From contig JBAMJR010000067.1 of the NCBI GenBank assembly GCA_038501785.1, forward strand, positions 231,001-295,000: a DNA stretch of 64,000 bases. The letters run 5' to 3'. How positions within the stretch are numbered: position 1 is the stretch's first letter; every line of letters begins with the position of its first letter. Origin of the DNA: Myoxocephalus aenaeus (taxonomy: Eukaryota > Chordata > Actinopteri > Perciformes > Cottidae). This document shows, piece by piece, positions 47,246-60,476 of the stretch. Position numbers and translations under genes: made by a program. A model generated the notes under the pieces. It was not told where the DNA came from. It saw only the letters and a program-made list of their open reading frames with translations, and made no database searches.

Positions 47246-50202
47246 ATGCTGATTAGGCATATTGAGACGTGAAACTTTTCAACGGATGTCAGTTTATTAA
47301 GCCACAACAAAGGCTGAAATGTGGCCTTCAACAGATAGAGAGAGCCAATTGCTAAATACCTTTTTGATACCTGTCAGATGAAGATTATTGGGTCAGCCGT
47401 CAATAAAAGTTTTGTGTGAAGAGGTCCTTGAGCATAGAGTCATAAGTGAGCAGAAAAACTATTATAAATTGTATTCATACCCCCGCTCACATATTTATCT
47501 GGACATAGCAAACATTTGAGATTAATGTCCGGCATCATTTAAGTACTGAGTTATGGAAAGATCATTTGAGATGACTTTGAAACATATTTGCAGCTATACG
47601 GATGCTACACACAAGACTTCAGTCCTCTTCATTTTACAAGTGTCACAGTGTCTGATTACCAACAAAATGTTAAGCACATTCTGTAGCACATTTTCGTCGT
47701 TAATATGATTATTATGCAGTATAGACAATCATTTCAGGTTTTTCTTTATTTGCTGTTAATCCGGGATTCCTTTGATGGTAGAAGAATAGCTGCTTCCTAT
47801 TTGAAAGAGTCGTGGAAAATGCCAGAGGAAATGAGACTGTTTTGACCATTTACTGACGGGACTACGTCAGGGCTCAGCTCCTTCAACAATGAGGATTGTG
47901 ATTTTAAATGTCATTGCCAGCGTGAAGCAGCACTGCTGCAAAAGCGGTCCAAGTGGGTCAAGAAGCATTGTGTGCTCATCGTCGGCAGGAAAGGCAGAGC
48001 AATAACAAAGGGCTCTGAGCGGAGGCTGGGCACAAGCCGGTCGTGCATATGACATTGACTGTCTCTACTTTTCCCAAGCAGCGGAGATAAAGACCGAGCT
48101 ATTCACCATCTAACCATAATTTGGCAGTTGTTTCCTGACACATCAGCATATCTGAACATCAGAAAGACTGTTTTTCAAATTGTTGGGCCTACTTCGCATT
48201 TTTCAGCAGACATACAATGCATAAAATTCAACTTTTCAAATGAGCTGGGGCCTCTTGCAATGTTCTCAGAGGAAGGCAACTAGTGAACTACTTTTACAAG
48301 TGACAATTTAAACACTGGTACACAACGACCTTCCATATTCAGAGACAGAAAAACACCAGAAGCACAATTCAAGCGCAGTTAATATCTATTTGCTTGACTG
48401 AGCAGTGCCCTTGAATGGCATAAACCTATTAGGTGTGACATGTTTATTGAACTTTAAAACTATTGAGAGATTACTGTTATTTTTGTCAGCCTTTGACTTT
48501 GAAAAGTTAGCTGTGAGTCCTAACAGTGTGCTGATAATGTTGGATTTCAGAATCCTATCAAATATATATGAATCCATGATTTGGGGTATTTGCATATAAA
48601 AGCCTTTCTGCTCCAGGGAGGGGAGTCGCTGCGGAGGGATGCTGCGTCTACAAAGTGCTGTCAAAACTCACTAAAACACTCTGTGGCTTAAATGATTAAA
48701 TTATAATGAAAAGAGTTTGTTATTTAGAACAAAAAATATAAAACATTATGTCTTTTCATGTTTTGCAACATAACCTTATAAAACCTAAACAATAGTGTAT
48801 TCATCATTTAGCCTCACATGTGTAAATCGACTTTTACCATAGAGTGCAATTGTCATAAAATCAAAAGAAAGAAGAGTGGAGTCTTGTGGGGGTAATTACC
48901 CATCATAGTATATGCCAAACAATGGGATCAATATCTATTTCATGCTTCTGCGGTACCATTGGCACTGAACAATTTATTGGTGCAGCAACTCAATTTTGAT
49001 CCGCTCTTTGTGTATACGTGGATATTTAGGTGAATATGGTCATTTAGAGGCTGATGATGCCCCTTGAGATTTATGTTAGAGTTAAGGACATAATTCGGGA
49101 TTTGATCATGAGCACGGCTCCGGCTCAGCAGGGGCCAGTGTTTTCTGGGACATTACACTTCATCAAGGGCCCTTGTTTCGGTATCTCATCGCAGAGCAAC
49201 AGTGTAGCACACTTAGAAACGTTTTGTACGATTATATAACAATGAATTATAAAACACTGCTCTCCATATTATGTTTAATAATGCATTAGGTATGCATTTA
49301 TAACACTGAAATAATCGCAGATTCACCACCCCGTTCCCTCTGCCTGAGGGATGCTCGCACTATGTGTCAAAGACTGCTGAAAAGTCAGATGAACAAGTAA
49401 TCTGTAGTATAATTAATACAGGTGCAATGCATGCAGATTAAAAGTAAACCCTAAAACTCCTTTAATGGATTTTTTGAAGCCACTCTGGGGCAAAGCTTAA
49501 AACACATTATCACTTGATAAAGTTGTGTTAGCAACGATGTAAGCATCCAGCAGACATGAACCAAGTCATCTGGGACTTTTATGGACTTAACAATGTCAGT
49601 TAAAAATGCACTCATCTCCTTTTAGCTTTGTTTTGGTCTCCACCAACTCCTCATGGAAATAGCAGGCTCTTTAGCTGCTAAGTGCTCTGTGTACTACCAT
49701 CAGCTGCTGGGAAGGTATTGTACAGTGAGGCTTCAGAGCCTTTTTGCTCAAAACAGCTGCGTTCAGCTGCTGGAAACAAGGGACTGAACTAAAACAGCAA
49801 AGTTAGAGGCTATAAAACAAATGAAAGCAGAGGTGGAAAGAGTGCTAGACTATTCTACTCAGGTACAGGTACAAGTACTGTTGTGAGACTGTAGTTAAAG
49901 TGGCAGTCCTTAAGCTTTCAAACATGCTTAACATGGCATTTCTATTTGAGTGAAAACAATGAAATAGTGCCTGGAGTTTGTCAGTCTGGAAAAACCGTGA
50001 TAACAAATTTGTTCAGACATTGAGCCAGTTTGTAATACTGCAAATATATGAATATTGCTCAATCAACCATTGTGTAACCTCCCTTGGTGATAGATAGTGA
50101 CTTAAGAGACATTTTATTTTAATAAAATAAATGTAATTCAAGATTGCCCCTATAAAATGCTGAATGATACTATACTGTTAAACGCAAAATAGATTGCATT
50201 AA

Positions 50203-50303
<101 letters not shown>

Positions 50304-50630
50304 CTACAAAACCATGTCCAACCCAAAAGATGAGCACTCCGTACACTTAAGCATAACTCACCATCAGTGATCCTTTTCATATAAGTAATTTCAGCCATTG
50401 TAAAGATGAAAAAATATTGACATAGTTCAGCTTTAAAAAATATGGTGTCTCCCTACATTCAAAGCAGTCTGGCAGCAATATAATAAGGCCTTGAATACTT
50501 TATGTCCAAATCCAATAATTGTCCCATTTATTTTAATAAATGACTCTCCTGTTATTTGAATGCCATGCTTCGATTGAACATGGCGCTCTGCAGAATGAGA
50601 CAATTCCCTTATTTGGTTCTATGAAACTGT

Positions 50631-50660
50631 CGTTCTTCCAAACATATGTTTGGAAGAACG
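50631..50660. repeat. Perfect 30-bp palindrome without loop
   Basis: CGTTCTTCCAAACAT is followed directly by its exact reverse complement. Confidence 0.97.
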
Positions 50661-51916
50661 CATGATATCCTACATAACAATGTCAGCAGCCCATGTACTC
50701 GGTCCATGACTAAACGCACACATCTTCCCGTGACAAAGCAGCTGACTCTCTTGTTCACCCCTTGATATATATCGACAGTGTTCATGCCCCATTGCTGCCG
50801 GTGGTCAGCATTAGACGGAGCACTGTTCAGTGGCTCCATATTTAGCAGCCGTCCAAAGTGCTTTCAAGGTTTGCAATCCGGCACGGCCGTTCACATTTCA
50901 CCGTGTGACAATCGCCTTGCTGATGGGGTGATGGGAAGGATGCATCCACCGTGACGGTGAGGGATGAAGGACACACCTCGGTGCTAGAATATCAGTGACG
51001 GTACATCAGTATCACAGAGATACAGGTTTCACCCACCTTTTTATTTACTGTCGGAGGTTCAATTGCAGTCGTTTATTTTTTTCCCCTTTTGCCAGCAAAT
51101 GCAATACACTGCACACACTGTACTACGGTGATTCCCGAGTCTGATGTGTGTGAGACTTGACCATGCACGTTCCAGCAACAAGCAAGTGCTTGAACTCCAT
51201 TATTTTGACCTTTAACTTCCTGTCCACACTGCACCACAGCAGGAGTGTGTTGTGTTGAGTAGATTGGCATCGGCTACAGGTGAACAGCTTGTGATTTCTG
51301 CAAAAATCTTCTTTAAAAATATAACATACCGCTGAAGGACTGCCGGAGCTGAGAGACTGTCTTCTACGTACATCAATTTATAATTTAATCAGTTCTTACT
51401 GGAAGGATTACGATGATATTGTCAGCTACTCAAGTAGAATCAAAAGTACTTGGGTAAAAATGTCTTTAAATAAGAGGAAAAAAGTAGGTCAGTTGAAACG
51501 CACTCTAATTAAAATTTACTGCGTTACATGTTTAAAAGGGAAAACGGGGTTATGATGATTTATGATCTACTACATGCTTAAATAAAGAACCTCTTCAGGC
51601 TACACAATGAATTGCGTAGACACTAGTGCATCAGCAGCATGAGCCCGTATGTCAAGACCAACAGTACAGTCATTCTCTATAGATGGCACTTAGCACCCTG
51701 TTCAAGCGACTAAATGTCAGTTATAAATATACAGCCACCTTCCTCATCGTCGCCTCACGACAACAGACCAACATAAGATGGAACTTTTTTTTCTCACTCT
51801 TTGAAGTGTGTGGCTCGAAATGTAGCAAAATACAAGACTTGTAATTAAAAGTACTAAAAATGATAGACTTTTTAAGATACTGAAAAGTAAACAGGTTTTT
51901 ATTAGTGTTCATAACA

Positions 51917-51961
51917 ACATGATATAACAAAACATGATATAACAAAACATGATATAACAAA
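51917..51961. repeat. 15-bp tandem repeat, three exact units
   Basis: The unit is ACATGATATAACAAA; the third copy is followed by a broken fourth. Confidence 0.96.
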
Positions 51962-52275
51962 ATATAAAAAGGTGTGGTAATCCATGTTAATAAATCAGAT
52001 TCCAGGTGAACAAAGTAAAAATCAACTGGTTGAGTGATGGTGAAGAATGCAGATAATGTAATGTGATTGCATGGACATTGGGTTACAATAACTCATTAAC
52101 AGGTGTTTTGGTACTTACTGCCAAATAGCGTCTTACCCAGGTGGCCAATTACTGTGATGATGGTGTTGCGCAGATCCATTCGGTGGAGAGAACGCACAAC
52201 TGAAGAGGAAATTGCTTTTCAGATATCGAGAAAAACAAGTGCAGCGTGATTCATTGACGTTTTTATGTTGTTGTT

Positions 52276-52280
<5 letters not shown>

Positions 52281-52355
<75 letters not shown>
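52281..52355. repeat. (CT)n microsatellite
   Basis: CT array with one TTT interruption near 52336. The minus strand gives spurious Arg-Glu frames. Confidence 0.98.
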
Positions 52356-54678
52356 ACTCTACAGGACTCTGCAAGCCCTGTAGGCTTTTTTTTGTGGAAG
52401 GGGGAGGAGAGGTGTTTCTTAGATTTTCTTATGTGACGTCTGTTTGACAGGCCAATTGTTGGTTTAAAAAAATATATTTCTTTCAATCATGTAATCCGAG
52501 GAGAGAAATCTCACGCTGTTCAGCTGTGCCCTGACAGCAAGACTATACTTTCCACCGGGATTTGTAATCACACAGTGGCTCTTTTTATCGCAGGACCGGA
52601 ATCCACACACAAGAGGGTTGATTGCTGATTCTGAGTCACACTTTCTCTGCGGGTGCACACAGGTGCTGAATCCTTTGGATGCCCGCACTGATAAATATGT
52701 TATATTAATGAAACTGTGCAATATGAATACATTCGACTGACCTTGCGGTGCCTCAACGCAGCATCATGTCTGCATTAATACCCCCCCACCCCCCCAAAAA
52801 AAACTGAAAGAAAGAAAAGAAAATGCGAGGACGACATCTTACATTAGACAGAAATGTATTCAAAATAAAAAAAGCTATTGTAGAGGCTGGGTAGCATCAA
52901 TAATTCAGTCCCACATATTTGACCCTCATATGGAAAAACTCATTCCCTTATGCTGAACCGAGTTGAAGGGAGAGATGAGAACAAATACATGAAAGGAGGC
53001 GGATGGGGAAAGAAAGAAAAAAACTACAGCATCAGTATGAGAAACATGAGGTATTGCCTCTTCCCCGGCTGTGTCCTCGCTTGATTGATGGGATCACAGG
53101 CAACCTTCGCTATGAAAAGGGAAAGCCAAAACAACTGATTGGTGCAGAATCCCAGCAGTAACGACTGGCACGCATCCGCTCTCTCTGGTGTGTGACTGTA
53201 TTACAGGTGTTGCTGAACTTTTGTATCTCCTTTTTTACTTTTTATGAAAGGAATTGACAATTGAGCCGTTGACAGCTGTCCTTGACTGTCTCTGGACGAC
53301 GCTAATACCCAAAACCCCAATAGGCATATAAAAACATATTCAGATTTTGAAAGCATCTCCAAAACGCGCTCTCCAGAATCTTCGCTATTAAATCTTTAGC
53401 TTGTTGGACGAGCCACTCGCATATCCCACATGGGATGACCCATGTGGCATTACCCGTGCTCGTGCGTGTTGGGAAAACAAGTTAATGCTTCTTCGTGGGT
53501 TGCTTTTGGCGGCAGCAGCACATAAAAAAAAACCTTGATTCTCACACCCCACCGCCATCATTAGTATTATTTCTGCATAATTTTCTGGCTGTTAAATGAA
53601 TTATGGAGTCCTCTAATCAACAGCACGCGCCTGCAGGTACACTGGTGGGGATCTTTGAAAATAATGTGATGAGTGAGCGCCGTGTATGCAAACGAAACAA
53701 CAGTTTAGCACGCTCGCCGTGCACTCAGCGGAAGCGGGGGTTGTGCGCAATAACAGACACCCCTTCCAACCGCCAGTCACAGCGGACATTTTGAGGCTTT
53801 TCGCCATTGTGTCCATGACAACCATTGTAAGCGGGGGCTTTGTTGGACATGTAATGACACAGCCTGTGAATTGTATCACAGCAGGCACAAAAGCCTTTTT
53901 TTTTTATTTTTACAGGACAACTGCATTAAGAGCATTTCACAAGCCGCATAATACATCTTCAGCTTTGTTGCTCTGGTCAGGTCTGTTTTTTTGTGTGTGT
54001 TTTTTTCAATGTTTGGGAAATGTTCTGCTTTTGTCCCTGATTATAGCTCAGCTGCCTGCTGTGAGGCTGCTGTTGTTGTAGCTGTACACACACTGCCATC
54101 TGAAAGCCTTTGTTTTATTTTTTTTTATATAGAAATGTCAGTTAAAGACACTTTTTTTTGAGTGTGTGATCTGTCCATCAAGCTAAACTCTGGCAGGCGC
54201 TACAGGACGCCTCTGGCTACAGAGAAACACAAGTTAGAAGTCATTGATTCCCCTAGGAGTATTTGTACTGACAGTGTTGTTATGGTTTGTGTGTGTATGT
54301 ATGTTTCAAGGTTTGACCAAGACAAAATTTCTTGTAGTATTGTGTTGTTTTCTATTCTGGTGTACCACTACTATTTATATCTTACCATATTTGAATCAAT
54401 GGCTCAACATTTTTGGAAATGAGCTCATTTTCCGCCTTTCCGAGTGACGTAAAAATACTTTCATGTCCTTCACACAAACATAGGACTTTTGCTCAAGGGG
54501 CCGTTGTTTGTGTCCCATGTGACACCGAAAGTTGAGAGATCTTTTTTTACTCGTACGTCATAGGATGTTTCGTCTGTAGCTTGCGTTATGGTACAAGCTT
54601 ACTTATTTAAAGCCCAAAATAAAAAATAAAATGTAATAGTTTTTTAACCCTAACCTTATACCCTAAACCAAATTTGGC

Positions 54679-54718
54679 CTCTGTGAAACGTCTCGGTTAA
54701 CCGAGACGTTTCACAGAG
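54679..54718. repeat. Perfect 40-bp palindrome without loop
   Basis: CTCTGTGAAACGTCTCGGTT is followed directly by its exact reverse complement. Confidence 0.98.
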
Positions 54719-54769
54719 ACAGTGCAAAACAGAGACGTCCCACTAAATCAATTTCTTGTTTCTGTGTCA

Positions 54770-55000
54770 GGTGGATTTCATCCATGTAAGAGACGAGAAG
54801 CAGGTCCTGAGTTGATTAACTCAGATGGGGCGGAATTATCTACTTCCCTTTTCGTTAAGGAAGGTCCAGTGTTTCCTATGCTAAAGGAGCTAATTAAGGA
54901 ATTAAGGAAGGCACCTTTTCTTTGCATTTAGAGGGTTTGAACAGCTCTTATCATGGCGCCAACTTAGATACTTCCGGGTCATTTCACTCATTTAGGAACC
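54770..55000 (-). repeat. Inverted copy of the dispersed repeat at 25380-25530
   Basis: CCTATGCTAAAGGAGCTAA and ACTTAGATACTTCCGGGTCA are reverse complements of sequence in the CD300-like intron, in matching order. Confidence 0.8.
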
Positions 55001-56801
55001 TTCCAAAACAAAAAGGATCATTGGACCGCAGCCTGTTTGCAGACATATGTTTGACCTCTGCAGGCTTGCTGTTTCCCCCAGTTCAACTCTTAATGCTAAG
55101 CTAGGCTAATCAATCTTCTAATTGAACTCTCTGAAATGAAAGGAAATATGCTTATTTGTCAACTGCTAACATGTATTAAGTGTCAGCCTGTTTAATGTGC
55201 AGGTTTGAACTATTCCTTTAATTAGATTTCTCTATGCTCACCTGGATTCTAAGGCAAATTATTGCAATACATTACCGCTGTATTAATATTCATGCAATAA
55301 GTCGGTCAAATTGACATAAATTGCAAATGGAGAGTTTGTCCCCATTAAAACAGGTTAAAGAGGCAATGCTAAAGTAAGCGTTTCATTCCACGTAATATAC
55401 TGGCATTGCGGTGATGCTGTACAGTGCCTGTGACAGGCAGTATTATTAATTAAGTACTTTTTTTTATATGGAACATGCCCTTCAGTCCTGTTTTTTTATT
55501 TTTTACTTATTGTGAAATAACCATGGCATTTAATACAGTTGTTAAAATATGATACAAGAAAATACAAATCCTTTTCAAAGAATACTGACATGAGAATCAA
55601 TATGGCTCTCGGTCTTGGCGTATAGCACAAATCTGGCATTTACCAAAGCATCCTCCTATTCTAGTCCACGAGTAGCTCTGAAGGCACAACTGATGCACAG
55701 TGCTTGGCAGCAGAGGAAAAGAATTACAGTAAGAGTTTATGAACCATGGACCTCTGCACGGTGACCGAAAGCCACAGTCTCTATAAAAAAACACATCTTT
55801 CACACTCATCCGCTTCATGTCATGGGTTGAGTGCAAGAATAAGAGGATGGAGAAAAGCAATACGCTTTTGTAAGTACAGTTTGGCTCCAGAATTAGGAGA
55901 ACAACTGTGTTGGAGAGACCAGCCGGCTTGTAAGAAACGGAGCACCAATTATTTTAAAATACATTTTATTATGTAGAAACTAAAGACAAAAATGTACATT
56001 ATTCACACTGGAATGGTTGTTACAGACTGATGTTAATGGTATTATTTCCACCAAAGATTACATTTCAAACAATAGAAATGTTGATTCCTTTGTTCTTGTG
56101 TTGCAACAAATATGTAGAAAAAAAGAAGACATGTTAACATCAAGGAAAACAATGCTGTGGTAGAAATGTAAAAAAGAAAAGAAAAGACTTTTTGCTGCAT
56201 TCAAAATGAACCTCTTTAAACAAATCCACCCACCAACGCCCACTCACACATATGGGTAATGATAATAATGTAGTTCCAGTAAGAGGATTGGTTTTCCGGT
56301 CTAATTCTAATGGGATCTGCAACAGGGTCCACGAAACAGCTGTACTTCACAGTGAAAATGAGCTTCATTATATTTACACAAAACACCGACAAACACACAC
56401 AAAACAAGAAAAGTACAAAATATGACTCACTGTTTTAATCCATACGGTTTGTTCCCACTACTCGCGAGGATTTAGATGAACTGTCATACAAACCATTTCT
56501 GATAAAGGTAGCCCCTCTTAATTACCTTTAAAGGATAGACATGGAGACAGACATGTATGGTGCAGCTGCTAATTCCCTAATTATCACTGTTTATCCCTCT
56601 GACCCCATCTTAATGTCTTACAATCAATCTCTGAGAGACTTATTGTGATCCAGGTTTCGCCCCAGCAACCACTAACTCACGCTCTCCCTCTATTGAAGAC
56701 CACATCATAATCTGATGCTTCAAATCGTTGCACCAAGGTGATTTCCTCGACTCTCTTCAATTAAGTCCACCAGCACATTTTTTTTTCCCAATTAAAACTT
56801 T

Positions 56802-59800
56802 TTAACAGTGGATCTCGTAGGCAACCTGCGATCCGAAGAGGAGACTCTGACTGAGGAAGAGCTCCTCTGGGTCTGTCGTTAGGGGTCCCTCGCCTCCGTC
56901 TGCCGGGTTTCTGCGAAGCCCCAGGCCCCCTGATCTGGTCAGTGTCTGCACCATTTCGTGGTCCAGGAGGGCCTCCTTCATACCCTGCTGCTGGACAAAC
57001 CCGCTCATCATGGGACACCTGGACGAAGCGGAGCCCAGGACGGGCTTGGTTCGGTTGAGCACGTACATCTCGTGGCCGTGGTCGTCGCGGTACTCCTCCA
57101 GCTGCGCAAAGGTGGTGGGTCCGTCAGAGTAGTCGTTCACATAGAGGATGCTCTCTTCCTTGCTGGTGCAGTAGGAGCCGCCTTCTTCCTTGCGGTACTG
57201 CTGGTGACGAGTGTAGATCATAATCAAGAGGAGGACAGCGGTGAGCGCCAGCAGGGAGATGCCGACCGCGATGGCGGTCTGCGTGGCAGGGCCGAGAGCA
57301 TAGAAGTCCATGCTGTCCTGTTCGTAGAGCAGCTCCTGGTTTACATCCAGAACCTCTGGCTGATAGAAGGAGTTGGACGAAGAGGGAGCAAAGGAGTGCA
57401 TGTTCAAACGAGGCCAGAACTGGGATGAGTACGAAGAAGAAGACATGTTGACGGCCAGGTGAAAGGTAACCCTGGCCACGCCGCCGGGGTTCCAGGCTTC
57501 GCACTCGTAGCGGCCAGCATGCGCTACGGTCACGTTGCTGAGGAACAGCATGCCGCTACCCATGTCCGGATCAAAGCTGTCCCTCTCGCCGCCCTCCTCG
57601 GTCCCACGCACAAGCCCCTGGATTCCTCCGGCACTCCCAACCTTAATCCCGCCACTGCTGGGCAGGGCCGTCACCACTCCTCCGGCTCCGGGCCTGAAGA
57701 GCTCACCGTTGGGTCCCAGCTCTTGAACCAGGCCTCGAGGCGACAACTGGGCCTTGCCATGGGAGGCTTTCTTCCAGGTCACCTGAGGCTGAGGGTATCC
57801 CGACGCCTGGCAGGAGACCCGGAGACTCTCCCCCAGTCGTACAGTCAGGTGGCTGGGCTCGAGCTGCACCACGGGGGGGATGCAAACCAGGCTGTTGGGA
57901 GCCACCTCCGCCAGGCTGAGGTGGGAGAGGCGAGGCGGTTCGGAGCACATCAGCCGGCGTTGTTCGGCGGAGCTCAACAGACGCTGTCCGTCCTCGCTGA
58001 TCCAAGTTCTCAGCCAGCCCAGGGCACAATCACAGCGCCATGGGTTCTCTGTAGGTGAGGAATGGAAGACGACAAGATCAACCAAGTATATGGTTGTGTC
58101 AACGGCTGTTTCCAATGAAAAGAATGAACCTTTGCTTTGCAGCTAAAGTGGTAGAGATCCCTGAAAGTGTTCAGAAAAAAAAAATCTACAAGTCCATGAA
58201 AACTGAGCAAACTCCAACTGTTAACAACGACCATGGGATAGGATTGAAAGCTCCAGAACTGCTGCCTAAATGGCCTTCAATGAGCATTGTTTGGCAAACT
58301 AAATAGGTTTTGCTTTCGATAATGTAAACTTGCAGGACTAATTGCCTCGGATAAGGAGATCTCTTTTGCACAGTGCTCGTTCGATATATTCGTTAAAATT
58401 GTGTCTTTGAGGAAAATCTTTTTCTCATTAGCTGGATGAATCACTTTGATATGTAAAACATACTTAAAAGGCATTTCATTTTCGTTGACAGGAGCGTGCA
58501 GGTTGCGGCTGTGGCATTGCATTCACAAATGTGGTATGGAGGCATTTTTCAAGGCACACCAAATACAATTTTGGGGGATTATGTAATTCTACAGTGAGAC
58601 CTCGCTCGGCCTACCTGTGACACGGAGCACCTGCAGGCTCACGAGTGGTGTGAGGGACGAGGCCCCCAGGGTGCGGAGGTGATTCCTGCTGAGGTCTAGC
58701 AGGGCCAGGGATGACAAGCCCGACAGAGCTTGCTCCACCAGCAGCTCTATGCTGTTCTCCTGCAGGTGAAGTTCCTGCAGACGCTGCAGATGGCAAAAAA
58801 GAAAAAGAAAAGACATAGCAGAAAAGAAATGTCAGAGACAGAATGACTCAATTTCCTCCTGACTCAGTCTGGATTAGTCCCACATGTTGTCGTGAATTGG
58901 ATTTACAGTTGCACACGTCATTCTATATAATCCATCAAATGCATCCCATTTTGGAAAAGCTCTAGCTTTGCTGGCAAAAGCTAAAGCTTTTTTCACTTCA
59001 CCAAAAAGGTCGGGGGTTAAGGTTTTTGGAAATGAGCATTAAATATTGCTGTCCAGCAATCCATTTATCCATCCATGCACCGCTTGACAAATAGGGGTAG
59101 AATTTGGCAGTGGTGCGTAATACAACCACTCTTACTAGCCACAAAATAAATTATATATATATATTCTTTTTGTATGTGTTCTTGATTTGGGTGTTTGACA
59201 GTTTCCAATTTTAAAAAGTTGTAAATCTAGTTCAAGTACATCAGGGGTGCCCAATACGTTGATCGCGATCGACCAGTAGATTGCAAAGGTAGTGCGGGTA
59301 GATCGCGGGTAGATCGCGTGCCACAGAAAAAGTCACAGAAAAAATGACTTCCTGTTAGTTCTGAACTTTAGGCTTCTTGTAGTTTACAGATCACGTTTGG
59401 ATTTATTCATATGTATTTATAAATATATATTTATGTATAAATGTGTGTGTAGCTGCATCCTTTGTTCTTTTTATGTCTGCCTGTGAAATACATTACTACT
59501 GGTTTTGATATGTGTTGCAGAAATAATCTTTATTATTATCAACCACACAATATATGTTTTTAGATTAAACATGAGACTAATAGTCAACAATCCAGCATTA
59601 AGTATTACAACTACACATAAAATAAGGATTCTCTACAACACGTGGTGTTTGCTGTCAAATCTAAGAGCCACTCAGCTCTCTGATGTGGAGACAGCCAGGC
59701 GTTTCCCAACATGCACTGCGCCACGCAGTCGGTGGAGAGCTACTGCGGCGCCTGACTCTGAAATCGGGGGCCACCTTGCTCTCATGAGATTATCGTTGAC

Positions 59801-60403
59801 GACGTGTGCATGACGTCAGATCAAGTCGGGATCAAGTCATGACACAAATCCAACCGGCATGCATTGCGCGCCGATCGCTGGCGATCGATTCTGTGCAGAA
59901 CTGGCTCATCTCGAACAAACCTAATATTGTCAATCACCACGGACGCTGTGCCCGCAATGATTGGCAGCTTGAATGGATTTATTGCCAAGTGCAGGGAGGA
60001 CGATGTTTTCCCCGATTTCCTTAATTACCACTGCATAATAGACCAACAAGCATTATGCGCTACAATGCTAAACATGAAAGAGATCATGGATGTGGCAACG
60101 AAGATCGCCTGTTCTGTTCGAGCAAGAGCTCTTCAAAGACGGCTGTTCCGTGCGCATCTGGAGAAGGCCAACTGTATAATAATATTATACAAATATTAAG
60201 TCCAAACAGCGTTCCACCATGATTGATGACCATTTGGAAGTCTGCCTGAGGCTGGCTACCAGCAGCTACTGTCCTGACTATGCAACCCTGCTAGTTAAAT
60301 TCAGTGCATCATCAGAGTAAAATGTAATGACCAAAAATTTACAGAATTGTATTGTGTCACAATGCAGTTATGCAAGGTATGCCAATATTGTAAATATAAA
60401 GTG

Positions 60404-60476
<73 letters not shown>

